From Vandiemenella viatica (lineage: Eukaryota; Arthropoda; Insecta; Orthoptera; Morabidae), in assembly GCA_031002005.1 (NCBI GenBank), contig JARYHS010008074.1:351502932-351566931 (forward strand): 64,000 nt of DNA, read 5' to 3'. The notes beneath the pieces are model-generated. The model worked only from the letters and a program-made list of their open reading frames with translations. It was not told the origin of the DNA and made no database searches. Every line of letters begins with the position of its first letter. The stretch's first letter is position 1. Positions 20,187-31,769 of this stretch are shown in pieces. Made by a program: the position numbers and the translations under genes.

Positions 20187-21790
20187 ATATGATACTTTTG
20201 CCCTTTAAGGGTCGAATTCCGAAAAATTCTGTCTTAATATATGACGTCACTAAAGCGGAGATCTTAATCTTTAAAATGATACATTAAACGATTTCATATA
20301 GTATCCAGGGAGATAAATGACTCGTAACACAGAAAACAGCATTTTAGAAATATTGACATTTTTGCCCTTTAAGGGTCGAATTCCGAAAACTTCATTTCTT
20401 AAAATATGATGTGACCAAAGTGGAGACCATAAGCTTTAAAATGACACCTCATTCATTGATTTCGGTTAAGTATGAAGGAAGATACAGGCTTGTGACAAAA
20501 AAATACCTTATAGAAATAATATATACTAGACGACCCGTGCGAAAATTTCGCGAATAAAATGCGATGAATAGTGAGGTTGAATATAATGTCACCAAGTTCA
20601 GTCATTACTCTTCATACTCTACTTCATTTATCGATTTTGGTTAGAAATCCAGGGAGATAAATGGCTCGAAACACAAAAAACGTATTTTAGAAATATTGAC
20701 ATTTTTGCGCTTTATGGGTCGAATTACGAAAAATTCCTTTCTTAGAATATAATGTTACCACGGCGGAAACCTTAGTCTTTAATACGATATGTCATTTATC
20801 TATATCGATTAGATATCAAGGGAAATAAAGGCTCGTGACACAAAAATACGTTGTAGAACAATTTATACTTTTTCCCTTTAATAGTTGAATTCCAAACACT
20901 TCTTTCTAAAATATGATGTCAGCAAAGCTGAGACATTATTCCTCACAATCGTACTTGATTTTTTCGATTTTGGATAGATATCAAGGGAGATCAGTGGCTC
21001 GAGACACAAAAAGACGCATTTTTAAAAAAGTGACATTTTTTGCCCTATAAGGGTCGAATTAACGAAAATTTCCTTTCTTAAAATATAATTTTACCATGGC
21101 GGAGACCTTATTCTTTAATATGATACCCTCATTTATCTATATCGGTTAGATATTAAAGGATATAAATCGCTCGTGACACAAAAATGCGTTATAGAAAAAT
21201 TTATACTTTTTTTCCCTTTAAGGGTTGAATTCCAAACACATTCTTTCTTAAAATTAGATGTCACAAAGCTGAGACATTTACTCCTCATAATCCTACCTCA
21301 TTTATGGATTTTGGTTAGATATGCAGGGAGATAAAATGGCTCGAGATACAAAAAACGCATTTTAAAAAAAGTGACATTTTTGCCCTATAAGGGTCGAATT
21401 ACGAAAAAATTTCCTTTCTTAAAATATAATGTTACCATGGCGGAGACCTTATTCTTTATATGATACCTCATTTATCTATATCGGTTAGAAATTAAGGAGA
21501 TAAATCGCTCGTGACACAAAACGCAGTGTACAAAAATATTGAATACTTTTGCCCTTAAGGGTCGAATTCCGAAAAACTTTCTGGCTTAATATATGACGCC
21601 ACTAAAGCGGAGATCTTAATCTTTAAACGATAATTCATAAAACGGTTTCAGATAGGTATCAGGGAGATAACTGACTTGTAACACAGAAAACAGCATTTTA
21701 AAAAAATTTACATTTTTGTCCTTTAAGGGTCGAATTTCGAAAACTTTCTTGCTTAAAATACGATTTAACCAAAGTGGAGACCATAAGCTT
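20187..21790 (+). repeat. About 168-bp tandem array with two-unit higher-order pattern
   Basis: The landmark 'ttgccctttaagggtcgaat' or a close variant recurs near 20198, 20362, 20705, 20872, 21040, 21210, 21380, 21550 and 21717, so the period is about 165-170 bases. From about 20700 two unit types alternate. Type 1 has gggtcgaattacg and 'accatggcggagacc'. Type 2 has gggttgaattccaaaca and 'gctgagaca'. This makes a dimeric repeat of about 340 bases. The unit expected near 20530 is replaced by a Helitron-like terminus. The array begins at the gap edge, so its true length is unknown. It is probably the internal tandem array of a Helitron-type element; a centromere-like satellite is the alternative. 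Confidence 0.75.
20525..20560 (-). mobile_element. Helitron-like 3' terminus inside the array
   Basis: ACTAG followed by acgacccgtgcg and a small hairpin GCGAAA/TTTCGC. On the minus strand this reads as hairpin, spacer, CTAGT, the Helitron 3' end pattern. Related ACTAG termini occur at 24445, 37851, 38578 and 50283. It sits where a normal tandem unit should be. Confidence 0.4.
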
Positions 21791-22689
21791 TTTTTATTTT
21801 TTTAATCTTGATTTGTGTTTTTTTTCCAAACTTTATCATACACTGTGGAATACAGTCACTGTAAATATTAAAAAAAAAAAAATATCTACGGAAAGGACAG
21901 TTATTGCAAGGGCGTCTACGCAGTTATAATAATTATTTTAATAAAAATTTGTAAATTAAATTAATTGAAATTCATACTGGAATATTCTTAAAAGATTATA
22001 GGACATCACCTTTGTCATGACCGCATTTAGGCTTAGGCTATCTAGCCTGCAGGCTATGAGTGCGCAACACGAAACAAAATTTGCTTGTTTCCTTCGTTTT
22101 GTAACTTGATTTTGTTCTTATATGTTCATTTATTTTTTAAATTGAAATATTGATTTTTGCAAACTTTGTAACATGGATAAGAATCCTCAAATTTGCATTC
22201 TTTTTACTTCTATAACTGTTAAGAGCGATGTTAATAAATTGTATATAATACTTTAATGATTTTCAACTGTTTTCATTTTTAGTTCAACAATTGTATATAC
22301 TTCTATATATGATATGGTAAAATATTGTACAATTTAATAATTAATTTCAAATGTTTATTGTTTGGTTAAAAATTGCTATAAAATGAGAGATTAAATTTCA
22401 AAATATTGCGGTAGTGGGCGCACATCATAGGTTCAGCTCAAGGGTCTACGTACACATCCTAAATATTCTCCTGAGCCTCGTAATATTTCGCGACGGCAAG
22501 GTAAAGTCTATTTTTACTAAACATAAGTCACTATACATTTTATAAAAACACACCGTTCACTTGGTGTCGAAGCAATAATTTCGGATCGGCAATATGTGTC
22601 GAATGAACCTATTTCGGGTGCAGTGGGCGAGGTTAATAGGAATTGGCCGTAAAATCGGGTGGACGACTGGCCTTATTTTCATCTCCATT
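21791..22689. other. Intergenic, AT-rich
   Basis: No gene or element boundary recognised. Contains poly(A) and poly(T) runs and many short direct repeats typical of decayed repeat DNA. Confidence 0.4.
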
Positions 22690-23350
22690 ACATAATACAG
22701 TTCACTGATGTATGTGAGAGACAGCAGGGAACCTACAACACGTCCTTGGCGGACCCCGGACCTCGCTTTGGTCAGGGGTGATTAGTGATTACACACCGTC
22801 GAGGACTACACATTATATTCTCCTCTTCAGAAAGTAGAAAACAGAGTTGCATATTTTTCTGGATATGCGGTAGGCATGGGGTTTTGCAAGTAACCCAGTA
22901 GGAGGCATTGTGCTTAAAGTTTATTTTTTTTAAATGTAGTTAAACTAAATCCATCTGAGATCACCCCATTTCATACGGGACAAGTTTTGAATTAAAACTG
23001 CAAGTAGTGTGGGCAGCGTCGGAATTTTCTGAATCTATACTGATTTGAGTTTAATAGCTCCACTTCGTCAAAAAATGCATTGAATTTGAACATTATGTGT
23101 TAAAATTCATCAAAATATAGAAGTTAACGTGATCGGTCAATAATTTTAAGGTTCATTAACATCCCTTAACAAGGCACTTACAATTTCTCTCTTCAATTGA
23201 GCTGGTATGTTTCGTTGAACTAGGAGCTGATAAATTTCATTTGCGTACTTGGAGAAGAATCGAGTAGGAATACAGTCTGGTTCAGGTGTCTTTATCTCTT
23301 TCTACATCCGCAAGTAGTTTAACCATAAAATGTTGGGATCTCCTCTACAT
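22690..23350 (-). pseudogene. Heavily decayed LINE reverse transcriptase
   Basis: On the minus strand three RT landmarks occur in the right order and spacing. A P-E-P-D-C-I-P-T-R-F-F segment near 23290 stands for the PGPDxIPxxF motif. NSNQYRFRKFRR near 23030 stands for NQxGFRKxRS. SGVRQGRVVGSLLSLTYI near 22750 stands for GVRQGxxLSPLLFxxYI. The distance of about 180 codons between the first and last fits a real RT domain. Frames differ between pieces and stops are frequent, so this is a relic. The clade cannot be assigned. Confidence 0.5.
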
Positions 23351-23985
23351 TTTCTGCTTTTTCTACGCTAGTTTCCGTCAACTTCCACATATTCATTAAT
23401 CAATGATGGCATACCTCGTATTACTTTAATATATGAGTAAAAGTTTAAAGTAGTAGTTAGATCTGCAGATGAATTCCTGACTTGGAACTCAAAAAAAAAA
23501 AAAAAAAAAAAAAATTATTCGTAGTCTTGCTCATTTTCATTCGTAACTGTGGTACTAATTAATCACGATAAGATGGATCCTCCAATTTCCTTACTGCGGT
23601 ATATAAACACCTTTGCTTCCTGAGAAAAACGTTTATTGAACCACGGAATGTTCTAATTAATTTTAATAAACATCTTAGGAATAAATATTTTGTTTTCTTC
23701 ATACAATTTCTTTCAAATTATTCCAGCGTCCCTCGTTCCCCCGTGAAGGTTTAAAATTGTTTGCCAATTAATGCAATATACGAGTATTACCGGACCAATA
23801 TAAGAGTTATCTATATGTTTCACGTCTGGCCAGGTTTCAAAACACCTTATGATCGCTTGTACCGTCTTCTACTCAAACTGTATAATAATATCTAGGTTTC
23901 TTATAAGAAAGAGATAAAAAAATAAACGAGGTATTTTTATAGCAATGCATTGGCTCTAAGACCATTTGCTCAAGAGAATTTTCTA
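23351..23985. other. Intergenic with poly(A) tract
   Basis: No gene recognised. A run of about 24 A lies at 23490-23513, possibly the tail of an unrecognised retro-insert on the plus strand. Confidence 0.35.
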
Positions 23986-24053
23986 TTTACATCTACATCC
24001 ATACTTTGCAATTCACAAACATTGTGGGTGGCAGAGGGTGCTAAGCACCAATC

Positions 24054-24445
24054 TTAATTCCTCGCATTCCAATCCCGAATAGCACGAGGAAAGAAAGAAT
24101 ACATAAATGTATCAGTACGGTATCTTATTTCTCGAATTTTATCCCTCCAGTCATTGCGACCCAAATAGGTAGGCGGAAGAAGTATCTCGCAGCACTCGTA
24201 GGTCATAGAATTTCGCATATTCTCCAATAAATTCAAACGCAAATGACGTCGCCTGTCTTCCAAACAATCCCAGCCCAATCTATGTATCAATTCTGTGACG
24301 CTTTCATAAGAGCTGTAGCAACCAGTAACGAATCGAGCGGCTCTCCTCTGTACCCTCTCCACTGACTCAATCAGGCCCTTGCGATACGGATCCTAAACTC
24401 CTCAACAGTAATCCAGATGAGGACGCACTAGTGCTTTATACGCTA
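24054..24445 (-). pseudogene. CR1-like ORF2, RT C-terminal part after the Helitron
   Basis: Starts at the Helitron junction with A-Y-K-A-L-V-R-P-H-L-D-Y-C and runs through D-P-Y-R-K-G-L-I-E-S, then the strongly conserved VQRRAARFVTG and LGWDCLEDRRRHLRLNLL, ending at a stop near 24054 after AIRDWNARN. Two stops replace conserved Ser/Trp codons just after HLDYC. It continues in frame from the segment ending at 26586, so the pair are one ORF. The 3' untranslated region follows to about 23986. Confidence 0.8.
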
Positions 24446-24490
24446 CTAGTGTAAGCCCGTGACTGTATTTTGCGTATCGTCACGGGTCTA
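24446..24490 (-). promoter_or_regulatory. Helitron 3' terminal hairpin and CTAG end
   Basis: An eight-base-pair stem CCCGTGAC/GTCACGGG with a 15-base loop, then CTTACA, then CTAG|T. In Helitrons this hairpin acts as the terminator of rolling-circle transposition. Confidence 0.85.
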
Positions 24491-25019
24491 GAATAGTTCT
24501 AGTTTTTAGGGTCAAAGATTATGATAGGCTTATCTGATGTGGCAAAATACGAACTTGACCTGTGTTTTACCGTTAGAGTGAGTAAAATGTATTTTGCGTG
24601 AAGAACTCAGAAGTATGATAATAGACGTATTAAACATGGACAAAGACGATCGCGCTTTCATGTAATTGTTTCAAACGTCGAGGTCTCTTGACTGGAACTG
24701 GCTGAAATACAGCTTTATTTGACTCCAAAAGTTCACTTTGCTAAATTTGAAAAATGTCTTTTTAATGTGAATGGTGCTAGATCGGTAAAGACAGATTTGT
24801 GCAAACAGATGCGGCCAGACTATATGATGCGTTTCCAGTGTGTTACTACACGATAACATGTTATTTAACCCATGTTGCTTAACCCCATTACTATAGCGGT
24901 GGTTTATTTAACTACAATCGAAGTAATACATTATGGATTACCAACCTTGCAGAATTTTATTGTCCTTTTGAAATTAAGTGTCATTTATTTGGTACAGAGG
25001 TAGCTCGATTAGTCACATA

Positions 25020-25715
25020 TTGCTCCAGTACCTCCCTTTAGACAATATTCTTGGTAAAAACAGTTACAATTTTTTAGAAGTTTACCGTGGCGATCGTTAT
25101 TGATGATTTGTACTTTTACATCACCTGACCGTCGTACTCTGGAAAAACCCACATAAAGTTACCCATGACTGGAAACAGGCTCAGAGAGTTAAAGTCCAAC
25201 CTTGTCGAATGTTTGACCTTGTGAATTGTTTATAGTCATAGCAAAGGCAATCATGACAGGAAACTGCCTTGGTTTCAGAATTAATGGGAGGTCAGAATTT
25301 CTTGGAGCAAGATTAATAAGCGGAATGAATACTGAATTTCCTTTTGCAGATCCAGTAAGAACTTTAGCAAAAATCAAATTTGGTTTCAAGTCGTTGACAA
25401 TCAAGCGAGTGCCATTGCACACTGCACAGGACTCGTTTTGTGTTAAGATTCCGCAGTAGCATGGCAATTGCTCCAAGTATTAGTCTCAGTTGATAGTGGC
25501 ATTCTCGAAGGCCTGAGATTATTAAAAAAAAAACTCTTTGTGATAAATTTTTGTGTCTTGGTTTTTTGGATATTCGATAGAGTCTGAACTGAAGTAGGTA
25601 ACGCTTTCACCTTCAAGAATGTCAAAAATTCGTTCATTAATTTAATAAACATCATCATTCTTTGGACATAAAATGGCCCTTTCAGAAAAATGAAGGACAT
25701 CTTCTGGTGTCAATA
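25020..25715 (-). pseudogene. Helitron Pif1-like helicase, C-terminal remnant
   Basis: Two overlapping frames carry the end of the helicase. Upstream (25700-25443) matches the pre-motif segment (FLKG, then FLFNNLRPS-like FFFNNLRPSRMPLSTETNT). Downstream (25476-25189) has CNGTRLIVNDLKPN, VFIPLINLAPRNSDLPL, RQFPVMIAFAMTINNSQGQT (helicase motif V region) and F-D-K-V-G-L. After a TAA it continues P-V-S-S-H-G, stop, L-Y-V-G-F-S-R-V-R-R (motif VI) and D-V-K-V-Q-I-I-N-N-D to about 25080. One frameshift and two stops disable it. Walker A and B lie in the missing N-terminal part. The intact protein unwinds DNA during rolling-circle transposition. Confidence 0.85.
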
Positions 25716-26357
25716 TTTCCCCAAATTACGGTAAATAAATGAAAAGCCGTTTTTTATGTTTTAAATTGGTTAAATAAAGTATGTACTGAATTTTTTTCAA
25801 ATAAGAAAAGAAAGAAAATATTATATTTACGTGTTGTTAATACTAAATGCTGTAGCTTAGAAGCTAAAAAATTAAAGAGTTTCACATCGCGTATAAGTAG
25901 TCATATCCACAATGGTTTAAATGTATATTAAAATCTAAGTTGAATGCTTGCTCATTTCATAGTAATTCAAGTTTCTTCAAGTCGACATGTTACTGAAATG
26001 TAGTTCCACGTTTTCAGTTGCTTAGGTATTAAACACTGCATATTCCACAATTTCTGCTTGCTGTTCATTAACGGCAGGACTTTCGTTGTTAAAAGTGTAG
26101 TCTTTTGTTCAAATAAGTGGAGGAAGAAAATATTTTATTCTCGTGTTTTAAATACTAACTGCTGCAGCTAAAGGCAAAAATCAAGTGAATTAATGTGTTT
26201 CACATCGCATTTATATAGTCAATATCCTTTAAATCTGTATAAAAAGGTAAGCTTAGCCCTCATTTAATAGCTAGCACGTGTATAAACTTTGGTTATAAAG
26301 TCGACATCTTCCTGGAAAGTAGTTCCATGCTTTTCTAACAGTAAAGTTTATCGGTAT

Positions 26358-26400
<43 letters not shown>
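26358..26400. repeat. Poly(T) tract of about 43 bases
   Basis: An uninterrupted T run inside the Helitron near its 5' end. On the minus strand it is poly(A). It may mark an old retro-insertion into the Helitron, or simple slippage. Exact length is unreliable. Confidence 0.6.
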
Positions 26401-26403
<3 letters not shown>

Positions 26404-26585
26404 TATGAAATGCTATCAAAATCAAACTTAATTTGGTGCTTAAATTGTGGACATAACCTCGAATTTCTTGTAATGGTATCTCTGGTCGCTGTTTTGCGAG
26501 AGAAGGCTGGCCCATGACGTCACCATTTTTTTCTAGCCAATAACTATCGAGGTGAGTGGATGACCTTACAAAATTATATAGTAGA

Positions 26586-28756
26586 TTTCCTTTGTATGAG
26601 GATTACAATTCCTCAGAATGCGATCTATGAATCGTTATTTAGAATTAGCCTTGCCTACGGTGGAAGTTATGTGCAAGTCCCATTTCATGTTGCTTTGTAC
26701 TATTACCCCCAGATACTTCAGGGAATCAACCATGTCAACAGCTGAATTGTTTACTTTGTACTCGTGACCAGACTGATTCCTTTTGTTAGTTATTCGCATT
26801 GCATTGCACTTTTTGCTGTTAAGTGTAAGCTTCCATTTACGGCACCATTCGAAAATAGCATCCAAATTGCGCTGAATTTCTAATTAATCGTCAGAGCACC
26901 TTATTTCCCAACAGATAACAGCATCGTTGGCAAACAAATGCAACCAGCATTTAACGTTGTCACCTAGATCATTTATAAAACTTAAGAAAAGAAGTGGTCC
27001 TATTATATTTCCTTGAGGAACGCCAGAAGTAACACCTAGCTTAGAAGAGGCTTCGCCGTCAACAACTACACACTGTTATCGACCAATTAGAAAATCACAT
27101 ATCCATTCGCAAATCTGATCTGATATACCGTATGCTAAAAGTTGGTTCTATGGTACAAAATCAAAAGCTTTCTGAAAATCCATGAATATTGCATCAACTT
27201 GTGAACCTGCATCGATAACTTTCATTACGTCATGGGAAAATAGGGTCAATTGAGTTTCACACGATCTCCTCTTCCGAAATCCGTGTTGACACGGTGTAAG
27301 TAACTCGTTCTCATCTAGAGAATTAATAATGTTAGAGAATATGACATGTTCCATAAATGGTTCGATTTCCTCCGCGGATTCTGAAAATACTCTTACCGGT
27401 CTACCATCGGGACCTGGCGCTTTACCCCACTCCAGGAGCTTTAATTGCTTTACAATAACTACGCTGTCAATTTCTACCGGATCCATCTCTAATTCTACAC
27501 GATGTGGTAAAGTGGGAATGTTTTCCATGTTTTCGCGCGTGAATGAATTTTTAAATTGGGTGTTAAATACGGTAGCATTATCGCGGCTGTCGTCAACTTC
27601 CCGATCGTCTTGTATTAGAACAGGTTTATTGTTGTCACTGTAACTAACGTTCTTTACATACGACCAAAATTTCTTAAGGTTTTCGGTGAGGCTCAGGGAA
27701 TTGCAACGAATGTCATCAAAAGCCTCACGCATCGCATTCATAACTTTTTCCCTTACCTCATCTAACTTATCTAAATCGGTCAGCAGCATCATCCTTCTTG
27801 ATCGTGCATGTATCTTCATTTGCTTTTTGAGTAACCATTGTACGTCACGTGTATACCGTGGTTAATCATGCCCTTCCCTGATTGTCCGTTTCGGTGTATG
27901 AAAGTCCAATTCTTCCCTGATTATACGTATGAATCGATGCCACATCTCTTCAACGGGGCATATTACTATTGTGAAGGTGTGGTAATTATGCCGCAAAAAC
28001 GTTCTAAAACACGTCTTTGAAGCCTTTTCGAATCTGTAAACGATCCTTTCTTTTGCAGGTAGTTTTTAACGTTACTGTAGCAATTACAGCTTTGTGATCA
28101 CTTATTCCCGTGTTAATAGAAATGCCCGTGAATAAATCAAGCCTAATTGTAACGAGAATATCTAAACTATTATCATTACAGTTGAGGCATTGGTTCAGTT
28201 ACGTGCTGCTCAAGATTGTGATCTGAGAAAAGGTCTGGAACGATTCCGCAAGCTGCTTTATCCCTGCCACCAGTAATGTGAACGCAATTTGTCAAGTCAA
28301 TATATGGCAAGTTGAAGTCACCACCTACCACTATTGTATGGTCCGGAAATTGACGAGCTATATTATTTACATTATTCCTTAAGGCTTCGGCAATAGTTAC
28401 TCCTGCATCTGGTGGACGATAGAAGGAGCCGATCACAAGTTTTGTTCTAGCAACGTTGAGCTTAATCCATAAGATTTCGCAGACAATATAGACAACTATT
28501 TCGTTATATGAGCGGTACTTAATAACAGCAATAGTATATCATCCCCATGGGAATACATCCAATCCTTACGGAAAACGTTCATGCTGCTAGTAAGGATTTA
28601 CGCGGAACTTATATCCGGTTTTAATCAACTTTCTGTGCCTATTACGATATCAGCATCGCTATTACGAATAAACTTTCAGAGTAAAGACTGTTTGTTACAA
28701 ACACTTCAGCAGTTAACTACTAGAACTTTGAATATTCGAGATTCTTTTAAGCTACC
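26586..28756 (-). pseudogene. CR1-like ORF2: endonuclease and RT core
   Basis: The minus strand starts with KVLVVNCQSVCNKQSLL and DADIVIGTESWLKPD (apurinic-type endonuclease N-terminus). It then has SFYRPPDAG and VVGGDFNLPYIDL (28436-28176, the GDFN metal-binding motif). The linker region has RTIREGHD. The RT core (27819-26635) has GKAPGPDG, QHGFRKRRSCETQLTLF, AIFMDFQKAFDFVP (motif A), TSGVPQGNIIGPLLFL, and HLFANDAVI where the catalytic FADD has become FAND. The thumb is SLKYLGVIVQSNMKWDLHI. Several stops are present, so both the catalytic change and the stops kill it. The intact enzyme nicks DNA and reverse-transcribes its own RNA at the target. Confidence 0.85.
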
Positions 28757-28762
28757 CCAAAT

Positions 28763-31097
28763 ATGTGAAGGGGGAGGAAAATATAATAATCATGGGTGAC
28801 TGGAATGTAATAGTGGGAGAAGGAAAAGAGGGAAATACTGTAGGAAGTATTGGTCTAGGAGAAAGAAATGAGCGAGGAAGCAGGTTGCTAGAATTTTGTG
28901 AAAGATATAAACTAGTAGTGGCAAACACACTGTTTCAGAACCATGCAAGCAGACTATACACCTGTAAACGTCTTGGGGATACAGGCAGATATCAGCTAGA
29001 TTATATCATGGTCAAACAGAGATTCAGGAATCAAGTTCTAGACTGTAAAGCTTACCCAGGAGCAGACATAGACTCTGACCATAATTTGATAATAATGAAG
29101 TGCAGGCTAAAATTCAAGCGAATACGGAAGCAGTATAAGCAGAACAGACTGGAATTGAATAAACTGAAACAATCTAGCACAAGAGAAAAATTTACAGAAA
29201 TGGTAGACTTAGGTCTAAGAAGTAACTGTGAAAGGAGCTCAACCGAGGACGAATGGAATGAATTAAAGACCGAAATAATGAAAGGTGGCAAAGAAACATT
29301 AGGCATTAGGGAACAAGCTGCCCGAAAACCTTGGATCACAGAAGAAATTTTGGAGCTGATGGATCAGAGGAGAAGGTACAAAAATGCTCAGGATGAAACA
29401 GGAAGAGAGCAGTACAGGCAATTTAGAAATCAAATAAATAGGAAATGCAAAACAGCAAAAGAAAAATGGCTACAAGAAAAGTGTGAAGAAGTATAAAAGG
29501 AAATGGTCGTAGGTAAAGTAGATGTTGCATATAGAAAGATCAAACACAATTTTGGAGAAATGAAGAAAAGAAGTATGAACAATAAAGCTGCCGATGGGAA
29601 ATCTCTTTTAAGCTCAGAAGATAGAGCTAAACGATGGAAAGAATACATTGAGAAGCTGTATGTTGGGGATGACTTGAACAATAGTGTAATGGAAAAGGAA
29701 GGCGATGTCGACTTTGATGAATTAGGAGATCCTGTTTTGAGGACAGAATTTAATAAAGCTCTGACTTGAAAGCAAATAAAGCAGTTGGAATTGATCAGAT
29801 CCCTGCAGAACTTCTTAAATCCCTAGGAGAGGAAGGAATCGAAAGATTATTCAAGCTGATATCAAAAAGTTATGAAACAGGAGAAATTCCAACTGATTTT
29901 AATAAAAATTTCATCTTCACACTTCCAAAGAAAGCACAAGCCGACAAATGTGAGAATTTTCGCACCATTAGTCTAACAACACATGCTTCAAAATTACGGA
30001 CCAGAATAATATGCAGAAGGATGGAAAGGGTAGTAGAAGAGATTGTAGGTGAAGATGAGTTTGGGTTTAGGAAAAATCGCGGTACAAGGGAAGCAATTCT
30101 GTCATTAAGATTAATACTTGAAGGGCGGATTAAGAAAAACAAAGATACTTTTATGGCATTTGTTGATTTAGAATAAGCTTTTGGTAATGTTAGGTGGGAC
30201 AAGATGTTCAAAACTTTCAAGAAGTCAGGTCTAAAGTATCGTGATAGAAGACTACTCTATAAGCTATATAAGAATCAGGTGGCTATAATAAAAGTAGAGA
30301 ATAACGAGAGACATGCATTAGTTAATAAGGGTGTGAGACAAGGTTGTAGTCTATCCCCGTTAATATTCAACTTGTATGCTGAGGATATTGAGAAGTCACT
30401 GAATGGTAAGAACAAAATACTGAAGGAAGATTTTGGACTGAATATAAATCAAAGTAAGACAAAAGTGATGAAATGATACCAACACTAGTAGATTAAATAG
30501 AAAAATAGGATCGGATGCAATAGGAGAAGTAAGTGAATTCTTTTACTTGGGAAGTAAAATTACAATCGATGGCCGAAACAGGAATGATGTAAAAAGCAGA
30601 ATAGCACTAGCAACAAGAGACTGCATGGAAAAGAGAAACCATTTAGTGTCAAATATTGATCTAGGAATTAGAAAAGAACTTTTTAAAACTCTTTGTTTGG
30701 AGCATAGCACTTTGGTTAGCGAAACATGGACTTTAGGAATACCGGAAATAAAGAAAATTGAAGCATTTGAAATGTGCTACAGAAGAATATTGAAAATTAA
30801 GTGGACTGACAAAGTAAGAAATGAACGAGTTTTGGAAATGATGGGTGAGAATAAAAGTTTGTGGAAGAAGCTTATAGAAAGAAGAGACAGGCTGGTAGGT
30901 CATATTTTGAGACATGCAGGATTGGTTAATTTGTTAGTGGAGGGAACAGTCGAAGGTAAGAACTGTAGTGGAAGACAGAGATTATTATATATGAAGCAGA
31001 TAATTGAGGACGTGGGCTGTAAGGGGTATGTAGAAATGAAGAGGTTAGCACAGGATCGGAAGGGATGGAGGATTGCATCAAACCAGGCGAAAGACTG

Positions 31098-31131
<34 letters not shown>
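28763..31131 (+). mobile_element. RTE-type LINE copy 1, 5'-truncated
   Basis: Starts abruptly inside the endonuclease domain at about 28763 and ends in a poly(A) tract at 31107-31131. It lies between ORF1 and ORF2 of the CR1-like LINE, in the opposite orientation. The second copy at 38772-40225 is collinear from about 29730 on. No clear target duplication was found. It is one of the better preserved coding elements in the window, so it is probably among the younger insertions. Confidence 0.8.
28765..31098 (+). pseudogene. RTE-type endonuclease/reverse transcriptase, broken
   Basis: Segments in order: the endonuclease C-terminus (28765-29496) has IIIMGDWNVIVGEG, RYQLDYIMV and a DSDHNL catalytic end. 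A connector rich in K/E (to 29769) follows. The RT (29766-30476) has KANKAVGIDQIPAELLK, FRTISLTTHASK, EFGFRKNRGTREA, FMAFVDLE then a stop, and VRQGCSLSPLIFNLY. The C-terminal part (30547-31098) has a 'SRIALATRDCMEKRN' segment and RLVGHILRHAGL. Defects are stops after the endonuclease, a four-base deletion near 29767, a stop in motif A, and a deletion removing the catalytic FADD block (after 30390). The family is often mislabelled 'craniofacial development protein 2-like'. It acts by target-primed reverse transcription. Confidence 0.85.
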
Positions 31132-31132
<1 letters not shown>

Positions 31133-31769
31133 CCTAATACGCAGAATTAATTTTTTTTGGTCTGTCCGTAAGTGAATTTCCTGTTCAGGGTCATCTTACC
31201 TCAGCCTTAAAAAAAAAAAAAACCAATGCCCTCCAAACGGGCCCTGCCACCCGTGTAGCCAATTCAGGTGTGTAGAGCACCCCTGATCTAACCAAGGGAT
31301 TCCTATATGACTCAACCTCAGGGTGAAGATCGAGGAATTTGCAGCCATGCCTATCACAGAAACGCCGTAGTCTCTGGTTCATCCCCTATACATGGCTCTG
31401 AACCAGAGGTCCACAGTCAGTTCTATCGACAATGCTGCAGACAGTTAGCTCAGCCGAAATCTTGCGGCCCTTTCTGCAAGTAGCCCAAAGGAAGAGAGGA
31501 TAACCTCCGACCCCAGGTGGCAAGCATCATTGGTGCCGATATAAACCACAATTCGCAGCTGGTTACACCCTGTCCGTTCAATGGCATCCGGGATGGCCTC
31601 TTCCACATCTCGGATCGGACCTCCCGGAATACACAATGAATGGATACCAGATTTCATCCCCGACCTATCCGCCATTTCCTAAGCGGCTCGATAAACCGCC
31701 TAACGTTAGAGCCGCCGCACAGTGGGCCAGAATCGCAAAAAGCTGGCCAAAATATAAAAAGTTGTTCAA

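Larger units (their letters stand above)
24446..26585 (-). mobile_element. Helitron (2,140 bp) inserted in the CR1-like LINE
   Basis: The minus-strand 5' end is TCTACTATATAATTTTG (from 26585). The 3' end is a stem of CCCGTGAC/GTCACGGG, a short spacer CTTACA and CTAG (24446), followed by host T. Insertion lies exactly between host A and T, the Helitron rule, with no target duplication. The host LINE frame across the junction reads K-E-I then A-Y-K in phase, giving an independent proof of both ends. Inside is the C-terminal part of a Helitron helicase. The Rep domain is absent, so it is non-autonomous or internally deleted. Confidence 0.9.

Noticed and set aside
19114..20250. Very long open frames on both strands spanning the N run
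   Set aside because: They exist only because the 1000 undefined bases contain no stop codons. There is no real coding evidence, though the left edge on the minus strand is a genuine LINE fragment.
28765..31098. Annotation as a host craniofacial development protein 2 gene
   Set aside because: That name is a common database mislabel of RTE-type endonuclease/RT. The poly(A) tail, 5' truncation and second copy show it is a LINE.
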